A DNA stretch of 16,159 nt from an uncultured Bacilli bacterium (GCA_947624125.1 CANQIY010000018.1:1-16159), one strand, 5' to 3'; counted from the stretch's first letter, positions 5,133-12,500 are shown. Made by a program: numbers and translations. Notes: generated from the letters alone by a model not told the origin.

Positions 5133-6749
5133 ATGAAAAAAATGAGATTATCAGCTGTGGCAATTTTAACTACTTTTATGGCCGTTACACTTGTTCATGC
5201 TGATACCATGCCAGAGGTTCAAAATGGCAAAATATTATTAACGGGGGATATTACTTTAGGCTCATATACAATTCCAGCAGAAGTTACCGAAATTGATTTA
5301 GGTACCCATACTTTAACAATAAATGCGGGCTCTATTACCAATGGTCAAACAGAAGTAACAATTAAAAATGGCAAAGTTGTTTGTGAAGCTAATGCTGAAT
5401 GTATCATTAACAATAATGGTTCGAAAATAACAATTGATACTGTTCAAGTTAGTGCAATGAACACCGATAAAGGTGCAGTTGTTAATAATGGTGAAGCCAG
5501 TATCAATAATTCAACAATTAAAACAAAAAATGAAACTTATGGAAAGGTTTTAAGTACTTCTTTACAAGCTGGAAATGATTATACTGTTTTATACAATGTT
5601 GAAAACTCTTTATTAGAGGGATATTATGCAATGTATACAACAATTAAATCAGATGGAACAGTAACATTTAATGTAAATGGTGGTGAAATTAAAGGAACAC
5701 CACAATTAAAGTCAAGAGCTAAATTAAATTTAAGTGGCAATATTAGTGTTCCATACAATTATGTAAATGACAATTCAAGAATTGCGATAGAAAAAGGCGC
5801 TAGAGTAACAATGACATCTTATGCTGATAATAATAATATAATTGTTCCGGAAGGAGTTACTTTAGTAATACCTGAAGAAGTAAAAGTTGTATATGATGTA
5901 AATACTAGATATCATATGATAGTTAAGGGAACAGTTGAAGGAGAAGTAGATGCCAATGTTTATGATGAAACAACTAAATCATATTTTGGTGGCATTAAAA
6001 AAGCTTTAATTGCTTCAGCTCACGGAAGTGTTATTAAAGTTCTAAAAGATTTTACGGAACCAGGAACTTTAACTTTTGAAGTTGAAACAGGTAGTGACAA
6101 TAAACATGATGAAGATGATGTAGCGGAATTCATTTTAGATTTAAATGGTCATAATGTTACCGCAACAGTTAACGTTTTAGAAGATACTTCCCTAACAATT
6201 GAAGATACAACTGATAATGAAGGAACAATTACAGGTACAATTACCAATAATGGTACTTTAGAAATAAATGGTGGTAACTATACTAATTTACCTGAAGGAG
6301 AAGGTTCACTTACTTTAACAGGTGGTAAATTTAAAGCTGATTTATTAAATAATACCGAATTACCAGAGGGCAAAGAATTACAAGAAAATGAAGATGGAAC
6401 AGTTACCATTGTAAATATGAGATATAATATTACTATAAAAGAACCTCAAAATGGTAAAGTAACTACTAATGTTAGTAAAGCTGAAGCCGGCGAAATAGTA
6501 GAAATTACTTATGAAGCTAATGAAGGTTATACTTTAGCAACATTAAAAGTAATTGATAAAGATGGTAAAGAAATTGAAGTTATTGATGGTAAATTTGTAA
6601 TGCCTGATGGTATTGTTACCATTGAAGCTACTTTTAAAAAGTCAGAAAATCCTAAAACAGGTGATAATATTTTAACTTATTTAGGAGTAGGTATTATTGC
6701 TACAGCCGTTGTTAGTAGTAGTGTTAAAAAATTAAAAAAAGAAAATTAA
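5133..6749 (+). CDS. Sortase-anchored surface protein, beta-helix-like
   Basis: A 538-residue secreted protein. Residues 1-24 form a signal peptide (MKKMRLSAVAILTTF... ending HAD). Residues about 30-420 are rich in Asn, Gly, Thr, Ile and Val with repeated turns such as INNNGSKITIDT, VTFNVNGGEIKG, LTLTGGKF, which suggests a right-handed beta-helix. A bacterial repeat domain follows (YNITIKEPQNGKV ... MPDGIVTIEATF). The C-terminus is a cell-wall sorting signal: NPKTGD (LPXTG-like), a hydrophobic helix, and a basic tail KKLKKEN. ATG 5133 is chosen over ATG 5109, because 5109 lies in the -10 box and 5133 follows AAAGGAAG. Likely adhesin or coat protein; ligand unknown. Expression is probably phase-variable through the G8 tract. 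Confidence 0.85.
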   Translation: MKKMRLSAVAILTTFMAVTLVHADTMPEVQNGKILLTGDITLGSYTIPAEVTEIDLGTHTLTINAGSITNGQTEVTIKNGKVVCEANAECIINNNGSKITIDTVQVSAMNTDKGAVVNNGEASINNSTIKTKNETYGKVLSTSLQAGNDYTVLYNVENSLLEGYYAMYTTIKSDGTVTFNVNGGEIKGTPQLKSRAKLNLSGNISVPYNYVNDNSRIAIEKGARVTMTSYADNNNIIVPEGVTLVIPEEVKVVYDVNTRYHMIVKGTVEGEVDANVYDETTKSYFGGIKKALIASAHGSVIKVLKDFTEPGTLTFEVETGSDNKHDEDDVAEFILDLNGHNVTATVNVLEDTSLTIEDTTDNEGTITGTITNNGTLEINGGNYTNLPEGEGSLTLTGGKFKADLLNNTELPEGKELQENEDGTVTIVNMRYNITIKEPQNGKVTTNVSKAEAGEIVEITYEANEGYTLATLKVIDKDGKEIEVIDGKFVMPDGIVTIEATFKKSENPKTGDNILTYLGVGIIATAVVSSSVKKLKKEN

Positions 6750-6755
6750 ATAATT

Positions 6756-6789
6756 AAACATATTGCTTAAATAGTGATATGTTTTTTTT
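6756..6789 (+). terminator. Intrinsic terminator of the surface-protein gene
   Basis: AAACATAT (6756-6763) pairs with ATATGTTT (6777-6784), 13-base loop, with the T-run continuing to 6789. Confidence 0.85.
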
Positions 6790-6804
6790 ATTTATAAACT
6801 TTTT

Positions 6805-6837
6805 TTGACAAATTATGCAAATTTCTTATGTTATGAT
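6805..6837 (+). promoter_or_regulatory. Promoter of the mreCD/spoIVF cluster
   Basis: TTGACA at 6805-6810. The -10 is either TATGTT (6827-6832, 16-base spacer) or TATGAT (6832-6837, 21-base spacer). The first has the better spacing; the second would give the same short distance to the start codon (16 bases) as several other genes here. Confidence 0.65.
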
Positions 6838-6853
6838 AAGTTTAGGTGATAAT

Positions 6854-7291
6854 ATGAAAAAGAACTTTTTCTTAATTCTTTTTTCAATAATATTAGGTAT
6901 TGCTTTTACCTTTTTTGTTCTAAATAAAGAAAATATTTATGCTAAAGGTAATTATCAAGTATATGCATTTTTAATTGGGACTTATGCCTCCATTGACGAA
7001 GGGAAAAAAGTAATGGAAAAACTACCTTCTTCAATTTTAGTAGAAAATGCTGATGGTTATAGCATTTATGGTGCTATATATAAAGATGCTGATATTATTA
7101 ATAAAATGGTTTTATATTTTACCAAAAAAAATATCGATGTTTATTTAATTAATATTAATACAAGCAAAGATTTTTATCAAAAATTAGATAATTTTGAAAA
7201 GTTAGTAACAAAATGTGAAGAAGAAATAATTTATGATAAAATTAATCAAAGTATTTTAAAATTATATGGAGAAGAAATTAATCATGTATAA
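6854..7291 (+). CDS. Membrane-anchored protein with possible SPOR-like domain
   Basis: A 145-residue protein with one N-terminal membrane anchor (residues about 4-23) and an extracytoplasmic domain. YQVYAFLIGTYASIDEGKKVMEKL followed by YSIYGAIYKDADIINKMVLYFTKKNIDVYL has the alternating strand-helix-strand layout and the Y-Q-V-x-x-G-x-Y/F-x-x-x-x-x-A pattern of SPOR (septal peptidoglycan-binding) domains. Start at ATG 6854 after AGGTGAT; the in-frame ATG 6815 falls between -35 and -10 and is rejected. The stop overlaps the start of mreC by 8 bases, so the two are cotranscribed. A role in cell-wall assembly or sporulation is inferred from position and fold pattern. Confidence 0.6.
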   Translation: MKKNFFLILFSIILGIAFTFFVLNKENIYAKGNYQVYAFLIGTYASIDEGKKVMEKLPSSILVENADGYSIYGAIYKDADIINKMVLYFTKKNIDVYLININTSKDFYQKLDNFEKLVTKCEEEIIYDKINQSILKLYGEEINHV

Positions 7292-7925
7292 ATTTATGCG
7301 CCATAATTATTTATTTTTAATTCTTTTTTTCTTAATCATTTTTAAAGATAAATTTTATAGTTTAATAACTTTTAGAGAAGAAGTTTACACACCATTTCGT
7401 TGTTCTATTTTAGAAAGTGATTATAATAAATTATTAGAGTTTAGTGAAATCGATTTAATCTATCAAAGTAATTATATTAATACTTATATAATATATAAAG
7501 ATATTTATAATTATATGAATGAGGTTACTATAAGAGGAGGTCATGATAAAGAGTTTTCTCATAATCCCGTTATTTATGATAATACTTTAGTGGGTGTAAT
7601 AGATAAAGTAGATAAAAATACTAGTATTGTTAAATTAATTACGAATAAGAATAGTAAAATATCAGTTAAAATTAATGATGAACTAGGAGTAATGGAGTAT
7701 AAAAATGATGAATTAATTGTTAGTAATATATCTAATTATAGTAATATAGCTATAGGTGATAATATTTATACTTCTAACTTAGGTAATATGAAAGAAAATA
7801 TTTTTATTGGTGTTGTTAAAGAAATCAATTTAGATGATTTAAATATTGAAAAAATCATTAAAGTTGATTATAAATTAGATATTAAAAAAATTAATTATTT
7901 AACTGTTATAAAGGAGAATTTATGA
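7284..7925 (+). CDS. mreC: Rod shape-determining protein MreC
   Basis: A 213-residue, single-pass membrane protein (helix about residues 8-22) with the extracytoplasmic beta-rich MreC domain: NPVIYDNTLVGVIDKV, NTSIVKLITNKNSKISVKI, YSNIAIGDNIYTSNLG and ENIFIGVVKEI follow the family order. MreC links the MreB-directed elongation machinery to the cell-wall synthases outside the membrane. It is shorter than B. subtilis MreC (about 290), mainly through a shorter coiled coil after the membrane helix. Start at ATG 7284 after GGAGAAGAA; ATG 7266 lies inside that ribosome site. It ends with TGA, sharing ATGA with mreD. Confidence 0.88.
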   Translation: MYKFMRHNYLFLILFFLIIFKDKFYSLITFREEVYTPFRCSILESDYNKLLEFSEIDLIYQSNYINTYIIYKDIYNYMNEVTIRGGHDKEFSHNPVIYDNTLVGVIDKVDKNTSIVKLITNKNSKISVKINDELGVMEYKNDELIVSNISNYSNIAIGDNIYTSNLGNMKENIFIGVVKEINLDDLNIEKIIKVDYKLDIKKINYLTVIKENL

Positions 7926-8320
7926 TATATTTTTGGATATTATTAGATGTACTTATTAGTAATTATACTAAATATACTTCTTATTTCTTTCTCATTTATT
8001 TATATGATAAAGAATATAAAGATTATCTTTTAACAGGGTTAATATTAGACTTAATTGTTTTTAATAATATGCATTTTTTAAATGTGTTTATCTTAAGTAT
8101 TATTTATGTCTTAAATAAATTATTTAAAAATTTAAATAAAGAAAATATTTTTAGTTTTATATATTATAATTTATTTAATTATATAATCTATATTATTTTA
8201 ACTAATTTAATTAGTTTTAATTCATTTAATACAACTTTAATTATGATAGGTAAATATTTATTTTTAAATATCTTGTTTTATCTGTTAGTTTTTCCTTTTA
8301 TTGAAAAGAAAAATATTTAA
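7922..8320 (+). CDS. mreD: Rod shape-determining protein MreD
   Basis: A 132-residue, almost entirely hydrophobic protein with four to five membrane helices and Lys/Asn-rich short loops. Its place right after mreC (4-base ATGA overlap, AAAGGAG ribosome site) and its size fit MreD, the integral-membrane partner of MreC in the elongasome. Sequence motifs are weak, as is usual for MreD, so the call rests largely on context. No mreB is visible, and minC/minD, which follow mreD in B. subtilis, are absent here. Confidence 0.78.
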   Translation: MIYFWILLDVLISNYTKYTSYFFLIYLYDKEYKDYLLTGLILDLIVFNNMHFLNVFILSIIYVLNKLFKNLNKENIFSFIYYNLFNYIIYIILTNLISFNSFNTTLIMIGKYLFLNILFYLLVFPFIEKKNI

Positions 8321-8354
8321 GTTATTTTCTGCATATATTTATAAGGGTGATTAA

Positions 8355-8972
8355 ATGGATGACTATATGAAAGTAAGCCATCATAAAAAGAATTATTTAG
8401 AGCAAAATAAAAGAGATAAAAAAGTAAATTATTTAAAAAATTTAATATCACGGATTTTAATTAGTATTATTTTTGTTTTAAGTGTTTGTATCTTAACGAA
8501 AATTAGTGATAAAAGTCTTTCTTTTATTAATAAATATCTTTTTGAAGAAATAATGCCCTTTACAAAATTTAATAATTGGTATCAAAGTAATTTAGGTAAT
8601 CTTTTACCTAATAATAATGAAAATGTTATGTCCGTTTTTAGTAGTAGGGAATTACTTACTAACCCTTATGAGAAATATGAAGATGGGACGAAAATAATGC
8701 TTACAAAACAAAGTCCTGTTTCTCTTTTAATGGGTGGAATAGTCGTATTTATTGGGGAAAAAGATTTATATGGTAATACATTAATTATTCAGGGTAATGA
8801 TGGAATCGATTATTGGTATGGTAATATAACTAATGTGGGAGTTAATTTATATGATTATTTAGAAAAAGATACTTTAGTTGGCGAAGTCAGTGACGATTAT
8901 TTATATTTAGTTTTACAAAAGAATGGTACATTTATGGATTATGAAGAATATCTTGACCAAAATAAAAATTAA
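8355..8972 (+). CDS. spoIVFA: SpoIVFA-like protein with degenerate M23 (LytM) domain
   Basis: A 205-residue protein with a basic cytoplasmic N-terminus (1-29), one membrane helix (about 30-48) and an extracytoplasmic M23-like domain (about 110-195: GGIVVFIGEKDLYGNTLIIQ, YWYGNI, DTLVGEV). The zinc ligands of M23 peptidases are missing: no histidine occurs outside the N-terminal HH at 9-10. In B. subtilis SpoIVFA holds and regulates the intramembrane protease SpoIVFB at the forespore membrane, and its M23-like domain is non-catalytic. Here too the next gene is spoIVFB, overlapping by 32 bases. Ribosome site AAGGGTGAT before ATG 8355. Whether this organism sporulates is not shown by this window. 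Confidence 0.78.
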   Translation: MDDYMKVSHHKKNYLEQNKRDKKVNYLKNLISRILISIIFVLSVCILTKISDKSLSFINKYLFEEIMPFTKFNNWYQSNLGNLLPNNNENVMSVFSSRELLTNPYEKYEDGTKIMLTKQSPVSLLMGGIVVFIGEKDLYGNTLIIQGNDGIDYWYGNITNVGVNLYDYLEKDTLVGEVSDDYLYLVLQKNGTFMDYEEYLDQNKN

Positions 8973-9699
8973 TAATTATACTTATATCTTTATTTTATTA
9001 TGTTTATTAAGTGGTTATATTAAAAATATTATGCTTATTTTTTTTATTTGTTTATTTCATGAATTAGGTCATATCTTTTTTATTAAACTATTTGCTTATG
9101 AAATTATTAAAGTAGAATTACTTCCCTTTGGAGGGTATACTACCATTAATCAAAAAATAAATAGTAATATTAATAAAGATATGATAATTGCATTGGGAGG
9201 ACTTTTTTTTCAATTAATTTTATTTCTTCTTCTTTTTCTATTTAAAAGTCATTTTCATATTATTACTTATAATTTATTAATCACTTATAATTTAACTATT
9301 TTTCTTTTTAATTTATTACCCATTGTTCCTCTTGATGGCAGTAAAATTATGGAATTATTCTTAGAAAAGAAATTATCTTTTCATTTAGCTAATAACGTTA
9401 ATCTCTTAATTTCTTTTCTTTCTTTAATTATTTTTATTTTTCTTAATTATTATTATCATTTAGAAAATTATTTTATTATAACTTTTTTAATATATAAATT
9501 AATTATGGCTTATAAAACTAGGAAATATTTAGAAAATCGTTTTTTATTAGAGCGTTTTTTATACGATTTTCCTTATGCCAAAATAGATAATAAAACAAAA
9601 AATGTTTGGTCATTAAAAAAGAATGTTTTTCATTATTTTAAAGAGAATGAACACTATATAAATGAGAAAAAAAAGATTTCGGAATATTTTTATAAATAA
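8941..9699 (+). CDS. spoIVFB: SpoIVFB-like M50 intramembrane metalloprotease
   Basis: A 252-residue polytopic protease. The zinc motif HELGH is at 40-44 in the second membrane helix, followed by LLPFGG (61-66), and the third ligand motif NLLPIVPLDG is at 124-133 with Asp132. A conserved RFLLERF segment lies in the C-terminal part, as in SpoIVFB. All catalytic residues are intact. In B. subtilis this site-2 protease cleaves pro-sigma-K in the mother cell. Start: ATG 8941 matches the family N-terminus; ATG 8923 is also in frame. Neither has a good Shine-Dalgarno sequence, so translation is probably coupled to the upstream gene, which it overlaps by 32 bases. Confidence 0.88.
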   Translation: MKNILTKIKINNYTYIFILLCLLSGYIKNIMLIFFICLFHELGHIFFIKLFAYEIIKVELLPFGGYTTINQKINSNINKDMIIALGGLFFQLILFLLLFLFKSHFHIITYNLLITYNLTIFLFNLLPIVPLDGSKIMELFLEKKLSFHLANNVNLLISFLSLIIFIFLNYYYHLENYFIITFLIYKLIMAYKTRKYLENRFLLERFLYDFPYAKIDNKTKNVWSLKKNVFHYFKENEHYINEKKKISEYFYK

Positions 9700-9750
9700 T
9701 ATAAGTTTACAAAAGATTTAATATTTTATAAAATGATAATAGGTGATTTT

Positions 9751-10515
9751 ATGACATATGATTATAATAGTGATACTTTACTTCACAGTGTAGGTTTTAA
9801 TTTACAAAGATTAGAAAGTATTTTAAGTAATGGGATTTTATCTTATAATAAAGCAAAGGAAAAAGGTATTGATTTTACAAAAAATTATTCGCTAAAAGAA
9901 ACTAATGATGATTATATTTCGCTAGTAAGAGTAGGAGATATCAAAGAAGATGATAATTTATCAGCTTATAATATTCATACTACTTATGGAATTAATTTGA
10001 TTGTTGAAGATACATCTTTTGAAGATGACCCTTTTAAGTTTTATCTCCATCGTCCGGATGAAGTCTTAGTTAAAGATGAAATACCTCTAAATAATATTAA
10101 AGGTCTTGCTATTTTAAAAGATTATCAAGATAATTATCTATTTAATTTACCAGTTATTCCTTATGATATAACAAGTTATGCTTATTTAGTTAGTATAGTA
10201 GATGATTATAGTAAATTTTTAGCTAAATATAATTATGTTATTAATAAAGATGAATTAAAAGAATATATTAGAGAGATTTATTTAATTAATAAAGCTTTAT
10301 TTAAATTAGATATCTATAATTTTGTAGACCGAGAAGAATTAATTAAAGATTATCAAGAAACATTAAGAGAATTAAATGAATTTTTAGGTGAAGAAACTTA
10401 TCTTTGTTTTAGTGACCTTTTAGGAGAAAGAGCAACGTTAAAGAATACAATTAATTATTTAAGTCATAATAAGTTTTCAATTTATGATATTCCAAGACAT
10501 AGCTTAATAAAATAA
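9751..10515 (+). CDS. ADP-ribosyltransferase-like protein (tentative)
   Basis: A 254-residue soluble protein without signal or membrane segments. The first 110 residues have the layout of small ADP-ribosyltransferase folds (as in TRPT1/DUF952/DarT-type enzymes): LLHSVGFNLQRLESILSNGIL with a candidate NAD-binding His12, YISLVRVGD (55-63) as the middle strand, and RPDEVLVKDEIPL (101-113) as the glutamate strand, candidate catalytic Glu104. The C-terminal half is helical and unrecognised. It sits between spoIVFB and rplU, where B. subtilis has no gene. Start at ATG 9751 after AGGTGAT; in-frame ATG 9733 lies upstream of that ribosome site. No antitoxin is adjacent, so a toxin role is not supported. 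Function unproven. Confidence 0.5.
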   Translation: MTYDYNSDTLLHSVGFNLQRLESILSNGILSYNKAKEKGIDFTKNYSLKETNDDYISLVRVGDIKEDDNLSAYNIHTTYGINLIVEDTSFEDDPFKFYLHRPDEVLVKDEIPLNNIKGLAILKDYQDNYLFNLPVIPYDITSYAYLVSIVDDYSKFLAKYNYVINKDELKEYIREIYLINKALFKLDIYNFVDREELIKDYQETLRELNEFLGEETYLCFSDLLGERATLKNTINYLSHNKFSIYDIPRHSLIK

Positions 10516-10525
10516 CGTTAAGTAT

Positions 10526-10554
10526 TTGACAAATAAGGGTTTTTTTGATAGAAT
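10526..10554 (+). promoter_or_regulatory. Promoter of the rplU-prp-rpmA operon
   Basis: TTGACA (10526-10531), 17-base spacer, TAGAAT (10549-10554); start of transcription expected near 10561, at the first base of the L21 leader structure. Confidence 0.85.
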
Positions 10555-10560
10555 TTAGTT

Positions 10561-10640
10561 GTTTTAAGTCATTTCGGAAAAAACCGCACTAAAAAGGTTA
10601 TAAAGTTCATTCTACCTTAAGGGCGCGACTTAAATGAAAA
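10561..10640 (+). ncRNA. L21 leader (ribosomal-protein leader RNA)
   Basis: The leader forms a three-way junction: closing stem TTTAAGTC (10563-10570) with GACTTAAA (10627-10634), hairpin CGG-AAAAAA-CCG (10575-10586) and hairpin AAGGT/ACCTT (10594-10598 with 10614-10618). Position directly upstream of rplU, size and shape fit the L21 leader of Bacilli, believed to give autogenous control by L21. The closing stem ends just before the ribosome site GAGGAGGT at 10645, so folding could affect translation. Confidence 0.75.
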
Positions 10641-10657
10641 AAATGAGGAGGTATGAA

Positions 10658-10957
10658 ATGAAAGCTGTATTTGTAACAGGTGGAAAACAATATTATGTAA
10701 CTGTTGGCGATACTATTTATGTTGAAAAAATAGATGCTGAAGTTGGAAAAACTGTTAAGTTTGATGAAGTTTTATTTGTTGATGGTGAATATGGTAATCC
10801 AACCGTTAAAGGTGCATCAGTTGAATGTAAAGTAGAACGTCAAGGTAAAAATAAAAAAATTATTGTTTTCAAATATAGACCGAAGAAGAAATTCCGTAAG
10901 AAACAAGGTCATAGACAACCATATACAAAACTTGTGGTTACGAAAATTAATAAATAA
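10658..10957 (+). CDS. rplU: 50S ribosomal protein L21
   Basis: A 99-residue protein with the L21 N-terminus MKAVFVTGGKQYYV and the basic C-terminal signature FKYRPKKKFRKKQGHRQPYT, which contacts 23S rRNA. The length is normal. ATG 10658 follows an ideal GAGGAGGT; the in-frame ATG 10634 lies in the leader stem and upstream of that site, so it is rejected. First gene of the rplU-prp-rpmA operon, only 2 bases before prp. Confidence 0.97.
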   Translation: MKAVFVTGGKQYYVTVGDTIYVEKIDAEVGKTVKFDEVLFVDGEYGNPTVKGASVECKVERQGKNKKIIVFKYRPKKKFRKKQGHRQPYTKLVVTKINK

Positions 10958-10959
10958 TT

Positions 10960-11250
10960 ATGATTAAAGTAAGTTTTAGTCAAAAAAAAGTCATTATTAG
11001 TGGTCATGCTAATTATGATAATTATGGTAGTGATATTGTCTGTGCTAGCGTTTCAAGTATTGTTTATACAACGATTAATGCTATTTTAAGTTTTAATAAA
11101 GATGCCATTAAAGTTAGTGACAAAGTTGATTTAATAATAGATATAATAAGTGATGATGAAATAACTTTAAAGTTATTACAAAATATGTTCGTTTTATTAA
11201 AAGAAGTAGCCAAACAATATCCAAAAAATATAAAAGTAAAGGAGAATTAA
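10960..11250 (+). CDS. prp: Ribosomal-processing cysteine protease Prp
   Basis: A 96-residue protein with the Prp signature GHANYDNYGSDIVCASVS: catalytic His16 and Cys28. Prp (B. subtilis YsxB) removes the N-terminal extension of ribosomal protein L27 in Firmicutes and related phyla, a step needed to free the L27 tail at the peptidyl-transferase centre. It lies between rplU and rpmA, its substrate gene, as usual, with 2 bases on the left and 1 base on the right. Confidence 0.95.
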   Translation: MIKVSFSQKKVIISGHANYDNYGSDIVCASVSSIVYTTINAILSFNKDAIKVSDKVDLIIDIISDDEITLKLLQNMFVLLKEVAKQYPKNIKVKEN

Positions 11251-11251
11251 A

Positions 11252-11539
11252 ATGTTATTTATAAAGTTAAATCTTCAAAGATTTGCCCATAAAAAAGGAC
11301 AATCATCTACTGATAATGGTCGTGACTCAAGAGGTCGTCGTCTAGGGGCTAAATTATCTGATGGTGAAATTTGTAGTGCTGGTTCCATTATATATCGTCA
11401 AAGAGGAACAAAAATATTTCCTGGAACTAATGTCGGAATGGGAAAAGACCATACTTTATTTAGTAAAATTGATGGTATTGTAAAATATGAAAGATTAGGT
11501 AAATCAAGAAAGAAAGTAAGCGTTTACGAAGCAAAGTAA
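11252..11539 (+). CDS. rpmA: 50S ribosomal protein L27 (with Prp-cleaved extension)
   Basis: A 95-residue protein. The N-terminus MLFIKLNLQRFAHKKGQSST carries the Firmicutes-type extension; by analogy with S. aureus (LNLQFF before A), Prp should cut after Phe11, giving a mature protein starting AHKKG. The block RDSRGRRLGAKLSDGE and IIYRQRGTKIFPG are the L27 signatures. The site has Arg-Phe in place of the common Phe-Phe. AAAGGAG ribosome site. The transcription terminator overlaps its last codons. Confidence 0.97.
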   Translation: MLFIKLNLQRFAHKKGQSSTDNGRDSRGRRLGAKLSDGEICSAGSIIYRQRGTKIFPGTNVGMGKDHTLFSKIDGIVKYERLGKSRKKVSVYEAK

Positions 11540-11550
11540 ATGCTTTTTTT
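11518..11550 (+). terminator. Intrinsic terminator overlapping the end of rpmA
   Basis: AAGCGTTTAC (11518-11527) pairs with GTAAATGCTT (11536-11545), one G-U pair, 8-base loop, followed by T to 11550. The stop codon of rpmA is inside the second arm. Confidence 0.88.
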
Positions 11551-11588
11551 AATATAATAGGAAAGCCATAAAAATTAATAAAAAAATG

Positions 11589-11617
11589 TTGTATTGCAAA
11601 CAAATGTATGCTATAAT
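11589..11617 (+). promoter_or_regulatory. Promoter of the DraG-like gene unit
   Basis: TTGTAT (11589-11594), 17-base spacer, TATAAT (11612-11617) preceded by TGC, an extended -10. A strong AAAGGGGG ribosome site follows at 11631-11638. Confidence 0.75.
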
Positions 11618-11646
11618 TTAAATGTAGTCTAAAGGGGGTATGAATT

Positions 11647-11754
11647 ATGTTAATTAATTAAGCTTATAAATTTAATGAAGAAATTGTAAGTAAAATAATA
11701 AAAAATAATGACATAATAGTAAATTTTTTATATAATAAATACTTAAAGAAGTGA
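11647..11754 (+). pseudogene. Short frame with early stop (MLIN-stop, then 30 sense codons)
   Basis: After a strong promoter and the strong ribosome site AAAGGGGG, ATG 11647 is followed by only three more codons and then TAA (11659-11661). The same frame continues open for 30 codons (AYKFNEEIVSKIIKNND... ending YLKK) to a TGA at 11752-11754. Either this is a small gene with a nonsense mutation, or ATG 11647 starts a very short leader peptide for the next gene. No family is recognised. A second ATG at 11640 (MNYVN-stop) is too close to the ribosome site. Confidence 0.4.
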
Positions 11755-11765
11755 GTGTGTTTAAT

Positions 11766-12500
11766 ATGTGGGGATGTATCATTAGTGATTTAATAGGTAA
11801 TAATCCAAAAGAAAAAAATTTACAAGAAATTAGTTTAGAAGGTAAAGTGTATAGCAAAAATACTATTTTAACTATGGCTATTTTAGATGCTTATTTACAT
11901 GATAAAGATTATGAATATTATTTAAAGAAATATATAAATGATTATAAAAATTATTTTAAAGATGAAAAAAGTTTTAATTTATTAAAATGGGCTTTAAATA
12001 AAGAAGAAGGGTTAAGTACAACAAATGAAGCGATGGTAAGGATTAGTCCAATTGCTTATTTAACAAAAAATAAAGAAGAATTAAAACTTAATGTTAAAAA
12101 AGCCACTATTCCAACGCATAATACCAAAGAAGCTGTTAAATGTAGTGAAACTATTGCGGAAATAATCTTTTTAGCGCGGCAAAAATATCCGAAAGAAGAA
12201 ATAATTAAGACCTTAGAATTAAAATATTTACCTTATAATACGTTTATTAATGATGAAACTTGTTATAATTCCATTGATAATTGTTTAAATAGTGTTTTTT
12301 CTGCCGATAATTTTTTCACATCTTTGCAAAAAATTTATCCTTTTTTAACAAATGATAGTGCGAGTGCCTGTATAGTAGGTAGTATGGCGGAAGCCTTATA
12401 TGGAATAGACAATAATTTAATTTATGAAGCAAAGAAAAGAATACCTATTTGTTTTAGTGAACTTTTAGAAGAAGGAAATGCTCGAATTTTAAAAAAATAA
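11766..12500 (+). CDS. ADP-ribosylglycohydrolase (DraG)-family protein, active site degenerate
   Basis: A 244-residue protein recognisable as DraG/ARH family: start MWGCIISDLIGN (family MLGAIIGDxxGS), NEAMVRISPIAYL (87-99; family GSAMRVSP), PTHN (116-119; family xTHNHP), and NDSASACIVGSMAEALYG (196-213; family GGDTDTIAAIAGAIAEAYYG). Active enzymes remove ADP-ribose from proteins using two metal ions held by Asp residues in TDDT and DTDT. Here these are SKNT (30-33) and NDSA (196-199), so most metal ligands are gone; the protein is probably inactive or has another role. ATG 11766 matches the family N-terminus; GTG 11751 is also in frame. Confidence 0.72.
   Translation: MWGCIISDLIGNNPKEKNLQEISLEGKVYSKNTILTMAILDAYLHDKDYEYYLKKYINDYKNYFKDEKSFNLLKWALNKEEGLSTTNEAMVRISPIAYLTKNKEELKLNVKKATIPTHNTKEAVKCSETIAEIIFLARQKYPKEEIIKTLELKYLPYNTFINDETCYNSIDNCLNSVFSADNFFTSLQKIYPFLTNDSASACIVGSMAEALYGIDNNLIYEAKKRIPICFSELLEEGNARILKK

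Noticed and set aside
9751..10515. Toxin of a toxin-antitoxin pair (DarT-like)
   Set aside because: No adjacent macrodomain or other antitoxin, and the gene sits in a conserved housekeeping neighbourhood with single-gene expression signals.
11672..11857. 61-residue minus-strand frame
   Set aside because: Covers the promoter-proximal region and start of the DraG-like gene; no ribosome site or promoter on that strand.
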